Assembly (NCBI GenBank): GCA_021847015.1
Contig: JAJZVW010000001.1
Coordinates: 124,001-188,000 of the forward strand
Length of the DNA: 64,000 nucleotides
From: Pseudomonadota bacterium
GTDB taxonomy: Bacteria; Pseudomonadota; Alphaproteobacteria; Rhodospirillales; Magnetospirillaceae
Direction of reading: 5' to 3'
The notes under the pieces are model-generated. The model did no database searches, was not told the origin of the DNA, and was given only the letters and a program-made list of their open reading frames with translations. Positions 8,645-18,001 of this stretch are shown one piece after another. The position numbers and the translations under genes are program-made. Numbering within the stretch: position 1 is the first letter of the stretch; each line of letters opens with the position of its first letter.

Positions 8645-9694
8645 ATGCTGAAAACGGCAGCCGTCATACTGGGCGCGCTGGCGCTCGCGGGCTGCGGGGA
8701 CATTCCCGTGGTGGGCAAGATCGGCCAGACCCCGTTCAAAGGCACCATCCATCGGAACGGGATAAACCCCACGGGCACCATCGCCGTGGCCAGCGCGAAG
8801 GGGGCCCAATGCATCGGGGAATATTCGGCCGATTCCATGCGCTCGGGCTCGGCCGACCTGCGTTGCGACGACGGCCGGTTCGCCGTCGTCCACTTCCGCT
8901 CGACCGCGCCCGGCCAGGGCTTCGGCGAGGGATTCACCGACAAGGGCGAAATCGTCAGCGCCGTCTACGGCCTGCCCGAAGATGAGGCCAGCGTCTATCT
9001 GAAGAAGCCGGCCCCCTTGGGGACGAATGGCAACAGCGCCGCGGACGGGGGGAAGCGGGTCTTCGGCGGCACGGGCTTCTTCATCAACGACCGCGGCGAC
9101 GTGCTGACCAACCGGCATGTCGTGCGCAATTGTTCGGACATCACCGCCCGGCTGCCCGACGGGCGAACCGTTCCCGCGAAGGCGATCTATGCCGATGGCG
9201 CCAACGACCTCGCCATCGTGCGCGTCGACGAGACGCCGGCCGAAACGGCCGTCCTGTCCGACGGCGCCTACCGCCAGGGCGACACCGCCATCGCCTATGG
9301 CTTTCCCCTGCCCGGCGGTCTGGCCCAAGATGGCGTGCTCACCACCGGCACCATCAGCGCCTTGGCCGGCTTGGGCGACGACAGCCGGTTCGTGCAGATG
9401 AGCACCCCCATCCAGCCCGGCAACAGCGGCGGCCCGCTCGCCGATTCCTCCGCGCATGTCGTCGGCGTGGTGACGGCGGAACTGGATGGCGCGCACGCCT
9501 TGAAAAAGGGCATTTTGCCCCAGAATGTGAACTTCGCGATCAAGGAATCCGTCGTCAAGACGTTCCTCGGCGCGCATGCCATCCCTTTCCGGCAAAGCCC
9601 GACCGCACCGCCCCCCTTGGCGGCGTCCGATGTCGGCGCCGTGCTGAAAAGCGTCGTGGTCGCCATCGCCTGCACCGAAACCGGCGCCCCTTGA
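8645..9694 (+). CDS. Trypsin-like serine protease, predicted lipoprotein
   Basis: A 349-residue protein with a lipoprotein signal (MLKTAAVILGALALAGC, lipobox Cys17), so it should be anchored facing the periplasm. Residues about 20-120 form an unrecognised N-terminal region. The protease domain follows, with catalytic His in LTNRHVV, Asp in ANDLAIV and Ser in IQPGNSGGPL. No PDZ domain is visible, unlike DegP/HtrA. It probably degrades or checks envelope proteins. A purine-rich Shine-Dalgarno (GAAGGGGGA) precedes ATG 8645. Confidence 0.88.
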   Translation: MLKTAAVILGALALAGCGDIPVVGKIGQTPFKGTIHRNGINPTGTIAVASAKGAQCIGEYSADSMRSGSADLRCDDGRFAVVHFRSTAPGQGFGEGFTDKGEIVSAVYGLPEDEASVYLKKPAPLGTNGNSAADGGKRVFGGTGFFINDRGDVLTNRHVVRNCSDITARLPDGRTVPAKAIYADGANDLAIVRVDETPAETAVLSDGAYRQGDTAIAYGFPLPGGLAQDGVLTTGTISALAGLGDDSRFVQMSTPIQPGNSGGPLADSSAHVVGVVTAELDGAHALKKGILPQNVNFAIKESVVKTFLGAHAIPFRQSPTAPPPLAASDVGAVLKSVVVAIACTETGAP

Positions 9695-9761
9695 CCATCC
9701 TCAAAGCCGCCACGCATGACCCAGAGTACGATAGACACTTCAACAGCATAGGCAGGACGCG

Positions 9762-10154
9762 ATGGCAGCGCTGGAATGGCACGAGGGACGAAATGTCGGC
9801 ATCGGCTTCATGGATCACGACCATGCCGAAACCGCGGCGCTGATCAACGCCGTCGCCGAGGCCGGCCCCGACCAACTGCCCGAAACCTTCCGCCGTTTCC
9901 TGGCCCACACCGAGGCCCATTTCGCCCGCGAGGAGACGATGATGCGGGAGGTCGGCTTCTTCGCCTATGGCCCCCACAAGGGCGAACACGACCGCGTGCT
10001 GGAGGATTTGCGCGCCACCGCGAAGACGCTGGAGACCGGCACCGCCATGGATAGCCGGGCCATGGCCCACGATCTCGCCGATTGGCTGATCGGACACCGC
10101 GACAGCATGGATATGGTGACCGCCAATTTCGCGCGGGCCAACGGACGGCGCTGA
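9762..10154 (+). CDS. Bacteriohemerythrin
   Basis: A 130-residue single-domain hemerythrin, an O2-binding di-iron four-helix bundle. Iron ligands are visible in order: WHEGRNVG and HDH near the start, HTEAHFAREE in the middle, HKGEHD, and HRDSMD near the end. Such proteins are plentiful in magnetotactic and microaerophilic bacteria, where they may sense or buffer oxygen. No fused signalling domain is present. The short gap after the protease gene shows no obvious terminator. Confidence 0.9.
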   Translation: MAALEWHEGRNVGIGFMDHDHAETAALINAVAEAGPDQLPETFRRFLAHTEAHFAREETMMREVGFFAYGPHKGEHDRVLEDLRATAKTLETGTAMDSRAMAHDLADWLIGHRDSMDMVTANFARANGRR

Positions 10155-10164
10155 CCGCAGGCGG

Positions 10165-10716
10165 TCAATCCCCGTCGAACAGGCCGGTGGGCAGCCCATC
10201 GAAGCTGAGCGCGTTCTTCTCGCGCCAATAGGCCTCGACGCCCTCGGCCCCCTTGCGCTCGGCCCAATCCACCAGGGTCTCCCGCTGGCCGGCCAATTCC
10301 ATCCTGGGAACGCCGAACCCGCAGGAGGTGACGACGCTGGTCACCTCGACCGCCACGATCTGCCGCTTTCCCGGATAGGCGGGAAACGCCGCGTCCATCT
10401 CCGCCCAGTCGCCGTCGCGGGGATGGACGGCACGGCCGGTGCCGTACAGGCGCAGGATCAGGGGGGTGTGCCCGAAGGAACAGAACATCAGGGTGATGCG
10501 GCCGTTCTGGCGCAGGTGCGCCGCCGTCTCGTTGCCGCTGCCGGTGAGATTGAGGAACGCCACCCGGCACTCGCCCAGAATGCGGAAACTGCCGTTCAAT
10601 CCCTTGGGGCTGAGGTTGATGCGGCCTTCGTCCGGGGCGGTGGCGACGAAGAACATCGGCTGAGCCTGGATGAACTCGGCCAGGTCGGCCGTGATCGTGT
10701 CGTGCCATTTGGCCAT
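10165..10716 (-). CDS. Pyridoxamine 5'-phosphate oxidase-like FMN-binding protein
   Basis: A 183-residue split-barrel flavoprotein. PMFFVATAPDEGRINLSPKG near the N-terminus and RITLMFCSFG correspond to FMN-binding strands of the PNPOx-like superfamily. This subgroup is not the vitamin B6 enzyme PdxH, and substrates are generally unknown. ATG 10716 starts the conserved MAKWHDTIT. It faces the hemerythrin gene tail to tail with a 10-base gap. Confidence 0.85.
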   Translation of the reverse strand: MAKWHDTITADLAEFIQAQPMFFVATAPDEGRINLSPKGLNGSFRILGECRVAFLNLTGSGNETAAHLRQNGRITLMFCSFGHTPLILRLYGTGRAVHPRDGDWAEMDAAFPAYPGKRQIVAVEVTSVVTSCGFGVPRMELAGQRETLVDWAERKGAEGVEAYWREKNALSFDGLPTGLFDGD

Positions 10717-10789
10717 CGCCGTCCTCCAGCCCGGTCGCCCGCCCGTCGTCCCGAGTGCAGCCGGCGGACGGCAGGGCGGGGTGACAGTA

Positions 10790-11893
10790 TCAGACGTTGA
10801 ACAGGAAGTGGAAGATATCGCCGTCCTGGACCACGTAATCCTTGCCTTCCAGGCGCATCTTGCCGGCGTCCTTGGCGCCGGCCTCGCCGCCGCACGCGAT
10901 GAAATCGGCGTAGGAAATAGTCTCGGCACGGATGAAGCCGCGCTCGAAATCCGTATGGATGACGCCGGCCGCCTGGGGCGCCCTGGCGCCCTTTTGCAGC
11001 GTCCAGGCGTGGGTCTCCTTGGGGCCGACGGTAAAGAAGGTGATCAGGTGCAGGAGATCGTAGCCGGCGCGGATGACCCGGGCCAGCCCGGTTTCCTCCA
11101 GTCCCAGCGTCTCCAGGAACTCGGCCCTCTCCTCGTCGCTGGCCAATTGCGCCACCTCGGCCTCGATGGCGGCCGAGATGATCACCACCCGGGCATCCTG
11201 GCTGGCGGCCATCGCTTCGACCCGCTTGGAATGGGCGTTGCCGGCGCCGGCGGAGGCTTCCTCGACGTTGCAGGCATACAGAACGGGTTTCGCGGTCAGC
11301 AGACCGAGCTGGCGCACCAGCCGCCGTTCCTCGTCGCCGTCGAAGGATACGGTACGGGCCGGCTTGCCGTCCCGAAGCGCGGCGAGGATGGGGGCCATCA
11401 CCTCGACCTGGGCCTTGGCGTCCTTGTCGCCGCCCTTGGCTTTCTTTTCCAGGGGCACGATGCGGCGTTCGAGGGAATCGAGGTCGGCCAGCATCAGCTC
11501 GGTCTCGATGATGTCGGCGTCGCGCACGGGATCGACCGCCCCCTCCACATGGGTGATGTCGGCATCTTCGAAACAGCGCAGGACGTGAACGATGGCGTCC
11601 ACCTCGCGGATGTTGGCGAGGAACTGGTTGCCCAGCCCTTCACCGCGGGAGGCTCCGCGCACCAGGCCGGCGATGTCCACGAATTCCAACTGGGTGGGGA
11701 TGATCTTGGCCGATTTCGCGGCGGCGGCCAGCTTCTCCAGCCGGGGATCGGGCACGGCCACCCGGCCGACGTTGGGTTCGATGGTGCAGAACGGGTAATT
11801 GGCCGCCTGCGCCGCCGCCGTCTGAGTCAGCGCGTTGAACAGGGTGCTCTTGCCCACGTTGGGCAGGCCGACGATGCCGCAATTGAAGCCCAT
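10790..11893 (-). CDS. ychF: Ribosome-binding ATPase YchF (Obg family)
   Basis: A 367-residue protein of the OLA1/YchF family, which prefers ATP to GTP and binds ribosomes. The G1 motif is [14 protein letters not shown] at residues 8-21, followed by the G3 region ([20 protein letters not shown]) and a C-terminal TGS domain ending in [14 protein letters not shown]. Length and ends match the family. It follows pth with a one-base gap, the common pairing, so rplY-pth-ychF form one translation operon read leftward. Confidence 0.97.
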   Translation of the reverse strand: MGFNCGIVGLPNVGKSTLFNALTQTAAAQAANYPFCTIEPNVGRVAVPDPRLEKLAAAAKSAKIIPTQLEFVDIAGLVRGASRGEGLGNQFLANIREVDAIVHVLRCFEDADITHVEGAVDPVRDADIIETELMLADLDSLERRIVPLEKKAKGGDKDAKAQVEVMAPILAALRDGKPARTVSFDGDEERRLVRQLGLLTAKPVLYACNVEEASAGAGNAHSKRVEAMAASQDARVVIISAAIEAEVAQLASDEERAEFLETLGLEETGLARVIRAGYDLLHLITFFTVGPKETHAWTLQKGARAPQAAGVIHTDFERGFIRAETISYADFIACGGEAGAKDAGKMRLEGKDYVVQDGDIFHFLFNV

Positions 11894-11894
11894 G

Positions 11895-12551
11895 CTATTC
11901 CTTCCCTCGCTCCGCAGCCGCCTTCGTCGCTTCGGCCAGCGCCGAATCGGCGGCGATCGGCGGCTTTTCCTTTTTCGGTTTGGGCGGCTGGGTGAGCGTG
12001 GCGACCCGGTTCATGAAACCGCTGTCGTCGCCCGCCACCAGCAGCGGAAAGGCATCGGCCACGGCGTCCAGCAGCGGCTCCAGCCACGCCTGATCGGCCT
12101 TGGCGAAATCGTGCAGGACATAGCCTGCCACCCGGTCCTTGTCGCCGGGATGACCGATGCCGAGGCGCACGCGCCGGTAATCCCGCCCCAGGTGGGAGTC
12201 GAGACTTTTCAGCCCGTTGTGCCCGCCCGCGCCGCCACCGCGCTTGACCCGCAGCCGGCCCGCCGGCAGGTCGAGTTCGTCGTGGAGGACGACCAGGTCC
12301 TCGACCGGCACCTTGAGAAAACGCGCCGCCGCGCCCGCCGACTGGCCGGAGAGGTTCATATAGGTGTGGGGCTTGAGCACCATCACCTTCTCGCCGCCAA
12401 TGACGCCTTCGGCGACCTCGCCCTGGAACTTGGCCTTCCATGGCGAAAAGGAATGGCGGCGGACGAGCTGGTCCGCCGCCATGAAGCCGATGTTGTGGCG
12501 GTTCCTGGCGTAGTCCAGACCCGGATTACCCAGTCCAACCACCAGCAGCAT
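11895..12551 (-). CDS. pth: Peptidyl-tRNA hydrolase
   Basis: A 218-residue Pth that frees tRNA from peptidyl-tRNA that has dropped off ribosomes. The N-terminus [23 protein letters not shown] contains the catalytic His20 and tRNA-contact Asn; [15 protein letters not shown] and [13 protein letters not shown] are the other family motifs. A lysine/proline-rich tail of about 25 residues ([10 protein letters not shown]) extends past the usual end, as in other alphaproteobacteria. It sits between rplY (4-base gap) and ychF. Confidence 0.97.
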   Translation of the reverse strand: MLLVVGLGNPGLDYARNRHNIGFMAADQLVRRHSFSPWKAKFQGEVAEGVIGGEKVMVLKPHTYMNLSGQSAGAAARFLKVPVEDLVVLHDELDLPAGRLRVKRGGGAGGHNGLKSLDSHLGRDYRRVRLGIGHPGDKDRVAGYVLHDFAKADQAWLEPLLDAVADAFPLLVAGDDSGFMNRVATLTQPPKPKKEKPPIAADSALAEATKAAAERGKE

Positions 12552-12555
12552 GGGA

Positions 12556-13170
12556 TCAGCCCGCGGCGGCCTCGCCTTCGGCGCGGGCCACGGTGGGCGG
12601 CGCGATGGAGACGACGGTGGCCTCTTCCGCCAGATGGTACGGCTTCACCCCGGCCGGCAAGGCCAAATGGGAGAGGTGGACCGCGTTGCCGATGTCCAGG
12701 CCGGTGAGATCGACGACGAACTCGCCCGGAATGGCGTCGGGGGCGCAAGCCACTTCGATTTCATGATGCTCGATATTGAGCACGCCGCCGCGCTTGATGC
12801 CCGGCGACTTGTCCTGGTTGATGCAGTGGACCGGCACCTTGACGTGGACGACCATGTCCGACGACACGCGCATGAAATCCACATGGATCGGCTGGTCGGT
12901 CACGGGGTGGAACTGGACGTCGCGGGCCAGGCAGCGGTGCTTGCCGCTGGCGCCGAGATCGATGTCGAGCAGGCGGGTGGTGAAGCCCGGCTTCTTCAGC
13001 TCGGCCCACACGACGCGGGGATCGAGGGCGATGCACAGGGGGGTCTGCTTGCCACCGTAGATGACGCCGGGAACCAGTCCGGCGCGGCGAGTGGCCCGGG
13101 CGGCCCCCTTTCCGGCCCGGTCGCGCGGGGTCGCGGCGATGGCGCTGATGTCGCTCATGTCTGTCTCCAC
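12556..13170 (-). CDS. rplY: Ribosomal protein bL25 (general stress protein Ctc form)
   Basis: A 204-residue long form of L25 (Ctc type) that binds 5S rRNA. The N-terminal L25 domain includes [25 protein letters not shown], and a C-terminal beta domain runs from about residue 95. It is first in the leftward rplY-pth-ychF operon. The short 5' leader can form a stem, listed separately. Confidence 0.95.
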   Translation of the reverse strand: METDMSDISAIAATPRDRAGKGAARATRRAGLVPGVIYGGKQTPLCIALDPRVVWAELKKPGFTTRLLDIDLGASGKHRCLARDVQFHPVTDQPIHVDFMRVSSDMVVHVKVPVHCINQDKSPGIKRGGVLNIEHHEIEVACAPDAIPGEFVVDLTGLDIGNAVHLSHLALPAGVKPYHLAEEATVVSIAPPTVARAEGEAAAG

Positions 13171-13183
13171 TAAACACGGAAAG

Positions 13184-13208
13184 GCGCGACCTCCAGGGGT
13201 GTCGCGCC
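13184..13208 (-). promoter_or_regulatory. Leader hairpin in the rplY 5' region
   Basis: GGCGCGAC (13184-13191) and GTCGCGCC (13201-13208) form an 8-bp perfect stem about 15 bases upstream of the rplY ATG. On the mRNA strand the loop carries CCTGGAGG and TTTCC follows. It may be a leader structure for autoregulation or a weak attenuator; no function is demonstrated. Confidence 0.35.
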
Positions 13209-13286
13209 GAAGGTCCGTCGTCTACACCGAATCGGGAGGTTCTTCAACCGCTTTCCCGCGGCGGCCGGCCCGGCTATCATGCGGGT

Positions 13287-13904
13287 ATGATCCCCTCGTC
13301 CGAGCGCCTGTCCCGCCAGATCGCCTTCGTCCTCGAACTGGACAAGCTTAAGACGGTGCTGCGCCAGACCCTGCTGCTCGATTCCTCGCGTTTCGAGAAC
13401 GACGCCGAACATTCCTGGCATGTCGCCGTCATGGCGATGGTGCTGGCGGAGCATGCCCCGCCAGGGATCGACATCGGCCGGGTGGCGCAGATGCTGCTTC
13501 TGCACGACGTGGTCGAGATCGACGCGGGCGACACGTTCATCCACGACGAGGCCGGCGCCGCCGACAAGGAGGCCCGCGAAACGGCGGCCGCCGACCGCCT
13601 GTATGGCCTTCTGCCGGCCGACCAGGCCGCCGGCCTGCGCGCTTTGTGGGAGGAGTTCGAGGCCAAGGAAAGCCCGGAGGCCCGGTTCGCCGACGCCCTC
13701 GACCGTTTGCAGCCGATCCTCCACAACGTCGCCACCGAAGGGGAAACCTGGAAACGCCACGGCGTCACCGCCGACAAGGTGCTGCGGCTCGCCGGCCGCA
13801 TCGACCGCGGCGCTCCGGCGCTGGGCGCCTATGCCCGCGCGTTGGTAACGGAGGCCGTCCGGCGCGGCTATCTGGCGCCCGCGCCGGATGGGTTGACCGG
13901 CTGA
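13287..13904 (+). CDS. HD-domain hydrolase (YfbR/5'-nucleotidase-like)
   Basis: A 205-residue HD-superfamily phosphohydrolase. Metal ligands are visible as EHSWHVA (about residues 37-43), LLLHDVVEIDAGD (about 70-82) and a later Asp in FADALDRLQP. This arrangement matches the YfbR/HDDC2 group, which dephosphorylates 5'-deoxynucleotides, although the substrate here is inferred. The gene diverges from rplY. Confidence 0.85.
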   Translation: MIPSSERLSRQIAFVLELDKLKTVLRQTLLLDSSRFENDAEHSWHVAVMAMVLAEHAPPGIDIGRVAQMLLLHDVVEIDAGDTFIHDEAGAADKEARETAAADRLYGLLPADQAAGLRALWEEFEAKESPEARFADALDRLQPILHNVATEGETWKRHGVTADKVLRLAGRIDRGAPALGAYARALVTEAVRRGYLAPAPDGLTG

Positions 13905-13918
13905 CGCCAACGCGCGGG

Positions 13919-14164
13919 CTAAGGTTCCGCCCTCTCGGCGTAATCCGAGTCCCCGGGCCGCTCTTCCGCCACCCGCAGACGCTCGGGCGAATCCGCCAGC
14001 AATTGCAGGGCGACGGTACCGTTGGCGCTGCGGATGAGAACCTCGCGCGTCCACGATCCGTCCTCGAGCGGCATCGGCGGGCCGAGGTCGATGCTGGTCA
14101 CCCCTTCGATATCCATGCTCAGGCTGTGGTTGTCGAGGAAAGAGATGGCGGCGACGGTTTTCAT
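13919..14164 (-). CDS. Small conserved-looking protein of unknown function
   Basis: An 81-residue acidic protein with alternating short strands (MKTVAAISFLDNHSLSMDIE, then TREVLIRSANGTVALQLL). No family recognised. ATG 14164 is preferred over an upstream ATG because GGGAG lies seven bases before it. It is convergent with the HD hydrolase. Codon use agrees with a real gene of this genome. Confidence 0.6.
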   Translation of the reverse strand: MKTVAAISFLDNHSLSMDIEGVTSIDLGPPMPLEDGSWTREVLIRSANGTVALQLLADSPERLRVAEERPGDSDYAERAEP

Positions 14165-14255
14165 CGGTCTGCTCCCGGACACCTTGCGCAAGGCTGGCGC
14201 AACCTTGCCCGGGCGTCAAGCGGGGGAGCGTCCCGCTTGACTGGGGGGCGGAACG

Positions 14256-14693
14256 TCACATGGCTCGCGCCTGCCCGGTATGCCGGCAAACCTCCTCCAG
14301 CGCATGGCCGGCGACCGGGGCGGCCTGCCCCCGTTCGGCCAGGTCGCCAAGGGTGACGACGCCGACCAGCCGCTTGCCGCGGTTGAGCACCGGCAGTCGG
14401 CGGATCTGCTTGCTGCTCATGATCTCCGCCGCCTCTTCCACGTCCTGGTCCTCGAAGCAGTAGGCCACGTGTTCGGACAAAATCTCGCGGATGGAGCAGG
14501 AATTGGGGTCCTTGCCTTCGGCCACCGCCCGCAGGGCGATGTCGCGGTCGGTCACCGTCCCGATCAGGCGGTCGTTCTCGCCCACCGGAAGGAAGCCCGA
14601 ATCGATCTCCCGCATCAGCACCGCCGCTTCCCTGATGGTCAGGTCCGGGCTGATGACGCGGGGTTGGCGGGACATGACTTGTGCCACTTGCAT
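14256..14693 (-). CDS. Tandem CBS-domain protein
   Basis: A 145-residue protein made of two CBS motifs (a Bateman module): [22 protein letters not shown]...[20 protein letters not shown] and [22 protein letters not shown]...[16 protein letters not shown]. Such stand-alone modules bind adenosyl ligands (ATP, AMP, SAM) or c-di-AMP and regulate a partner. A strong Shine-Dalgarno (AGGGAGGGA) precedes ATG 14693. No partner enzyme is adjacent. Confidence 0.9.
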   Translation of the reverse strand: MQVAQVMSRQPRVISPDLTIREAAVLMREIDSGFLPVGENDRLIGTVTDRDIALRAVAEGKDPNSCSIREILSEHVAYCFEDQDVEEAAEIMSSKQIRRLPVLNRGKRLVGVVTLGDLAERGQAAPVAGHALEEVCRHTGQARAM

Positions 14694-15053
14694 GATTCCC
14701 TCCCTTGCCGGCGCGGGGACGAATCCGCCGCTTCCGGCGCAATGAATTGCGACGTACCGAAAGCGATGTGGGCAGCCGCGACCGAAACAACACCGCACGA
14801 TGCCGATGCGCGGCGCCGTACCGATTACGCCGGCCGAAAATGTGCCGGGGAACGGCGGCGCGCCTGCAAGGGGCCTACGCGTCGAACGCCGCGCCGATTA
14901 AGGCTTTTGTCGGCGGTATCATTGTACCGTTATCGCAACGCCCTGTTTTTACTCACCTTATTCCTCATTGACTCACAGCACGGCCGTGGCATACTCCGCG
15001 CCTCTCCGATGGCGCCTCTCGCGCCCGGATTCACTGGTTTTGCCGTGGGTGCC
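14694..15053. other. Intergenic region between the CBS gene and rplM
   Basis: About 360 bp with no coding signal I trust. The right half becomes AT-rich (TTTTTACTCACCTTATTCC) and holds the rplM promoter; the left side must hold the CBS gene promoter. Confidence 0.5.
14968..14995 (+). promoter_or_regulatory. Promoter of rplM-rpsI
   Basis: TTGACT (14968-14973) and CATACT (14990-14995) with a 16-bp spacer, immediately after an AT-rich upstream stretch that could act as an UP element. It lies 58 bp before the rplM ATG. Confidence 0.6.
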
Positions 15054-15512
15054 ATGAAGACCTATAACGCCAAACCGTCCGAAGTGCAGAAGAAGTGGGT
15101 CGTGATCGACGCGGACGGCGTCGTGCTCGGCCGCCTGGCCAGCATCGTTTCGATGCGCCTGCGCGGCAAGCATCTGACCACTTACACGCCCCATGTCGAC
15201 ATGGGCGACAACGTGATCGTCGTTAACGCCGCGAAGGTGAAGCTCACCGGCAACAAGATGAGCGACAAGACCTTCTACTGGCACACCAACCATCCGGGCG
15301 GCATCAAGGGGCGCACCATGGGCCAGTTGCTGGGCGGCCGTTTCCCCGAGCGCGTGATCGAGAAGGCCGTCGAGCGGATGATCACCCGCGGCCCGCTGGG
15401 GCGCCAGCAGATGAAGAATTTGCGCGTCTATGGCGGCCCGACCCATCCGCACGAGGCGCAGCAGCCCGAGGTGCTGGACGTCGCATCGATGAATCCGAAG
15501 AACAAGAGGTAA
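15054..15512 (+). CDS. rplM: Ribosomal protein uL13
   Basis: A 152-residue 50S subunit protein L13. The N-terminus [20 protein letters not shown] and the RNA-binding segment [18 protein letters not shown], then RMLPRG-equivalent [31 protein letters not shown], are diagnostic. ATG 15054 begins family similarity. It precedes rpsI by three bases in the universal rplM-rpsI operon. Confidence 0.98.
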   Translation: MKTYNAKPSEVQKKWVVIDADGVVLGRLASIVSMRLRGKHLTTYTPHVDMGDNVIVVNAAKVKLTGNKMSDKTFYWHTNHPGGIKGRTMGQLLGGRFPERVIEKAVERMITRGPLGRQQMKNLRVYGGPTHPHEAQQPEVLDVASMNPKNKR

Positions 15513-15515
15513 GCC

Positions 15516-15986
15516 ATGGCCGATCTCACCAGCTTGGCCGATCTGAAGGCCGCCGCTCCGGCCCAGGTTCAGCCCACGCACGAGCGCAAGGTCGACGCCA
15601 AGGGCCGTGCCTATGCCACCGGCAAGCGCAAGAACGCCGTCGCCCGCGTCTGGGTGAAACCCGGCTCGGGCAAGATCACCGTCAACAGCCGTGCCGTGGA
15701 GGTCTACTTCGCCCGGCCCGTGCTGCGGATGCTGATCAACCAGCCGTTCCAGGCGACCCGCAGCGAAGGTCAGTTCGACATCGTCTGCACCGTCACCGGC
15801 GGCGGCCTTTCGGGCCAGGCCGGGGCGCTGCGCCACGGCATCAGCCGCGCGCTCACCTTCTTCGATCCGGCCATGCGCCCGGCGCTGAAGGCGGGCGGCT
15901 TCCTCACCCGCGATCCCCGCGTGGTCGAGCGCAAGAAGTACGGCAAGCACAAGGCGCGCCGGTCGACCCAGTTCTCGAAGCGCTGA
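15516..15986 (+). CDS. rpsI: Ribosomal protein uS9
   Basis: A 156-residue 30S protein S9 with an alphaproteobacterial N-terminal extension of about 30 residues. The core runs [25 protein letters not shown] to the basic C-terminal tail [16 protein letters not shown], whose end reaches the P-site tRNA. It is followed by a strong terminator. Confidence 0.98.
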   Translation: MADLTSLADLKAAAPAQVQPTHERKVDAKGRAYATGKRKNAVARVWVKPGSGKITVNSRAVEVYFARPVLRMLINQPFQATRSEGQFDIVCTVTGGGLSGQAGALRHGISRALTFFDPAMRPALKAGGFLTRDPRVVERKKYGKHKARRSTQFSKR

Positions 15987-16014
15987 GGCGCTCGCACGGA
16001 CGTTCGGGTTCGAG

Positions 16015-16051
16015 GAGGGTCGCCGGCCGCCGGCGGCCCTCTTCGCTTTTT
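16015..16051 (+). terminator. Rho-independent terminator of rplM-rpsI
   Basis: GAGGGTCGCCGG (16015-16026) pairs with CCGGCGGCCCTC (16030-16041) through 12 bp including one G-T wobble, loop CCG, then TTCGCTTTTT. Confidence 0.85.
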
Positions 16052-16065
16052 CCAGGGAGCTGCGG

Positions 16066-16470
16066 ATGGGCATTCTCTACATCGCCACCAGCAAGACCGT
16101 TCAGGAATGGGGTTCGGACGTCGGGCTCGGCAAGAACCTGTACAGGGTCGGCTTCGCCGAATCGGGCACACCCGAGGACGCGCTCGCCGCCGGCCCGGCC
16201 GGCGCGACCGATTGGAAGGTGCTCCTGACCGCCGAGGCGGAGGGTCCGGAAACGGTCCTGCTCGATCGGCTGGCCCGGAAGGAAAAGCTGGTCGATCCCA
16301 ACTACTACCCTCGCCTGCGGGGCGCCACCGGCATCGTCCGGGCCAATCTGACGGCGGTCGAGAACGCCATGCTGGTGGCCCTGGCGTTGGAAAACCGCGA
16401 GCCGCCCAAGAACTTCAAGGTCAAGCCCGTGGACGTGGCCCGCCACCTCGTCAACAACGCCCTGAAATAA
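16066..16470 (+). CDS. Protein of unknown function
   Basis: A 134-residue protein beginning MGILYIATSKTVQEWGSDVG. It is a soluble alpha/beta protein without signal peptide or membrane segment; GKNLYRVGFAESGTPEDALAAG and VDPNYYPRLRGATGIVRANL are the most distinctive stretches. It follows the rpsI terminator and has its own Shine-Dalgarno (CAGGGAG). The start resembles GIY-YIG-type openings (LYIATS...YRVGF), but the catalytic pattern is not complete enough to claim that family. Confidence 0.7.
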   Translation: MGILYIATSKTVQEWGSDVGLGKNLYRVGFAESGTPEDALAAGPAGATDWKVLLTAEAEGPETVLLDRLARKEKLVDPNYYPRLRGATGIVRANLTAVENAMLVALALENREPPKNFKVKPVDVARHLVNNALK

Positions 16471-16472
16471 GC

Positions 16473-17321
16473 CTACCCCAGGAAACGGTCGAGGATCCGT
16501 TCCACGCTGCCGACATAGCCGCCGCCGAAAAGCCGGACATGCACCAGCAGGGGATAGAGGTTGTAGAGGTCCCGCCGGGCTTCCCAGAAACCCGGACGGA
16601 TCGGCCGGATGTCCTCGTAGCGGCGGAAGAACGCCTTGCCGAAGGTCGAGAACAGGGTGCCGAACGCCAGTTCGATCTCCGCGTCGGCGTAATAGATGGC
16701 CGGGTCGATGACGGCGGCCACCCGCCCCCGGTGGCAAAGCACGTTGCCACCCCAGGCATCGCCGTGGATCAGCGACGGATGGGAGGGTTCCTCGATCCAG
16801 CGGTCCAGGCGGACGGCCAGCCGCTCGACCCGCGCCATGACCGCCGCCGGCAGCCGTCCGGCCCGCCGGGCCTGGTCGGCCATGAACAGCAGCCGGTGGT
16901 CGCGGAAGAAGTCGAGCCACCGCTCCGTCGGCGGGTTGGGTTGCGGCACCCCGCCGATGACGGTGTCGCGCTCCAGGCCGAACGCTTGCCAGCCGATGCC
17001 ATGCAATTCCGCCAGCAGCTCGGCGGCGTGGGCCTCGGCGGTCTGATCGAGCGGATCGCCCGCCTCCACGTATTCCATCAGCAACAGCCCGTCGTCCGCA
17101 TGAAGCACCGCGGGCACCGGCAGACGGGATTTTTCCGCCAGATAGGCCAGCATCCACCCTTCCGGCTCCAGTCCCGCACCGACCTTGGCCACCACCCGGC
17201 CGCCATCCGAGAGCGTCACCGACAGGACCTCGCCGACGCAGCCGCCGCTGAGCGGCCGTGCGTTCGTCGCCGCGCGGCCGGTGATGCGGCTTATGCGTTC
17301 AAGCAGCGGCCGGTGAGCCAT
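16473..17321 (-). CDS. Fructosamine/ketosamine-3-kinase family protein
   Basis: A 282-residue kinase of the fructosamine-3-kinase family, which phosphorylates sugar adducts on protein amines so they fall off (deglycation). Visible motifs are VVAKVGAG (ATP Lys), LLLMEYVEAG, LIHGDAWGGNVLCHRG (catalytic loop), and AVIDPAIYYADAEIELAF (metal-binding DP..Y). ATG 17321 is chosen with GAGG just upstream. It is downstream of the low-molecular-weight phosphatase, separated by seven bases, a conserved bacterial pairing. Confidence 0.9.
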   Translation of the reverse strand: MAHRPLLERISRITGRAATNARPLSGGCVGEVLSVTLSDGGRVVAKVGAGLEPEGWMLAYLAEKSRLPVPAVLHADDGLLLMEYVEAGDPLDQTAEAHAAELLAELHGIGWQAFGLERDTVIGGVPQPNPPTERWLDFFRDHRLLFMADQARRAGRLPAAVMARVERLAVRLDRWIEEPSHPSLIHGDAWGGNVLCHRGRVAAVIDPAIYYADAEIELAFGTLFSTFGKAFFRRYEDIRPIRPGFWEARRDLYNLYPLLVHVRLFGGGYVGSVERILDRFLG

Positions 17322-17328
17322 CGGCACC

Positions 17329-17802
17329 TCACAGCATCGTGTTCCGGATATGCCCCAGCAATCCGTCGCACCCGGCCTCGATCATGTCCAGGACCTGTTC
17401 GAATCCATCGGCTCCCCCGTAATAGGGATCGGGCACATCCGGCACCCCGAATTGGGGCGCATAGCGCATGAACAGGTGAAGCCGCTGCTCCCGGCCGCGC
17501 GGGCACAGCCTGGAAAGACGGGAGTGGTGTCCTCGATCCATCGCCACCACGAGATCGAACGTCTCGAAATCGCCGGCACGCACCTGATGCGCCCGCAGAT
17601 CGTCGAGAGAAATCCCCCGCGCCTTGGCGGCGGCGCTGGCGCGGCCATCGGGGGCTTCGCCCACGTGGTAGCTGTCGGTGCCGGCCGAATCGGTGGAAAT
17701 CCTGTCCGCCAGCCCCTCCCGCGCGGCCAGCGCGCGGAAAACCCCCTCGGCGGTGGGTGAGCGGCAGATGTTGCCCGTGCAAACGAAAAGAACCTTGACC
17801 AC
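17329..17802 (-). CDS. Low molecular weight protein-tyrosine phosphatase family protein
   Basis: A 157-residue LMW-PTP with the P-loop VCTGNICRSPTAEG (C-x5-R-S) near the N-terminus and the acid loop VPDPYYGG. The likely start is GTG 17802, with AAAGGGG upstream; ATG 17829 would add nine residues. It is cotranscribed with the fructosamine-kinase homologue, so its substrate may be a phosphorylated sugar adduct such as ribulosamine 5-phosphate rather than phosphotyrosine (inference from the pairing). Confidence 0.9.
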   Translation of the reverse strand: MVKVLFVCTGNICRSPTAEGVFRALAAREGLADRISTDSAGTDSYHVGEAPDGRASAAAKARGISLDDLRAHQVRAGDFETFDLVVAMDRGHHSRLSRLCPRGREQRLHLFMRYAPQFGVPDVPDPYYGGADGFEQVLDMIEAGCDGLLGHIRNTML

Positions 17803-18001
17803 GGCATCCCCTTTCCCGCGGACCGTCATGGCAAGGGGGATAGCGGCTTCCCGGGAGGTGCGCAAGCACCGGGTGGAGCACCCCGACGGCGTGCCGATCG
17901 AAAGGGGAAACGACGCGCCCTGAAGGCCGCACTCCCCAGCGGGCTTGACTCAACCGCCAAAGTGGGTAGGCATATCGCGTCCTGGGTACTCGGATTTAGG
18001 T

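Noticed and set aside
17945-17976. TTGACT followed by GGCATAT as a kup promoter
   Set aside because: The spacing to the only -10-like box is about 20 bp, too wide to claim.
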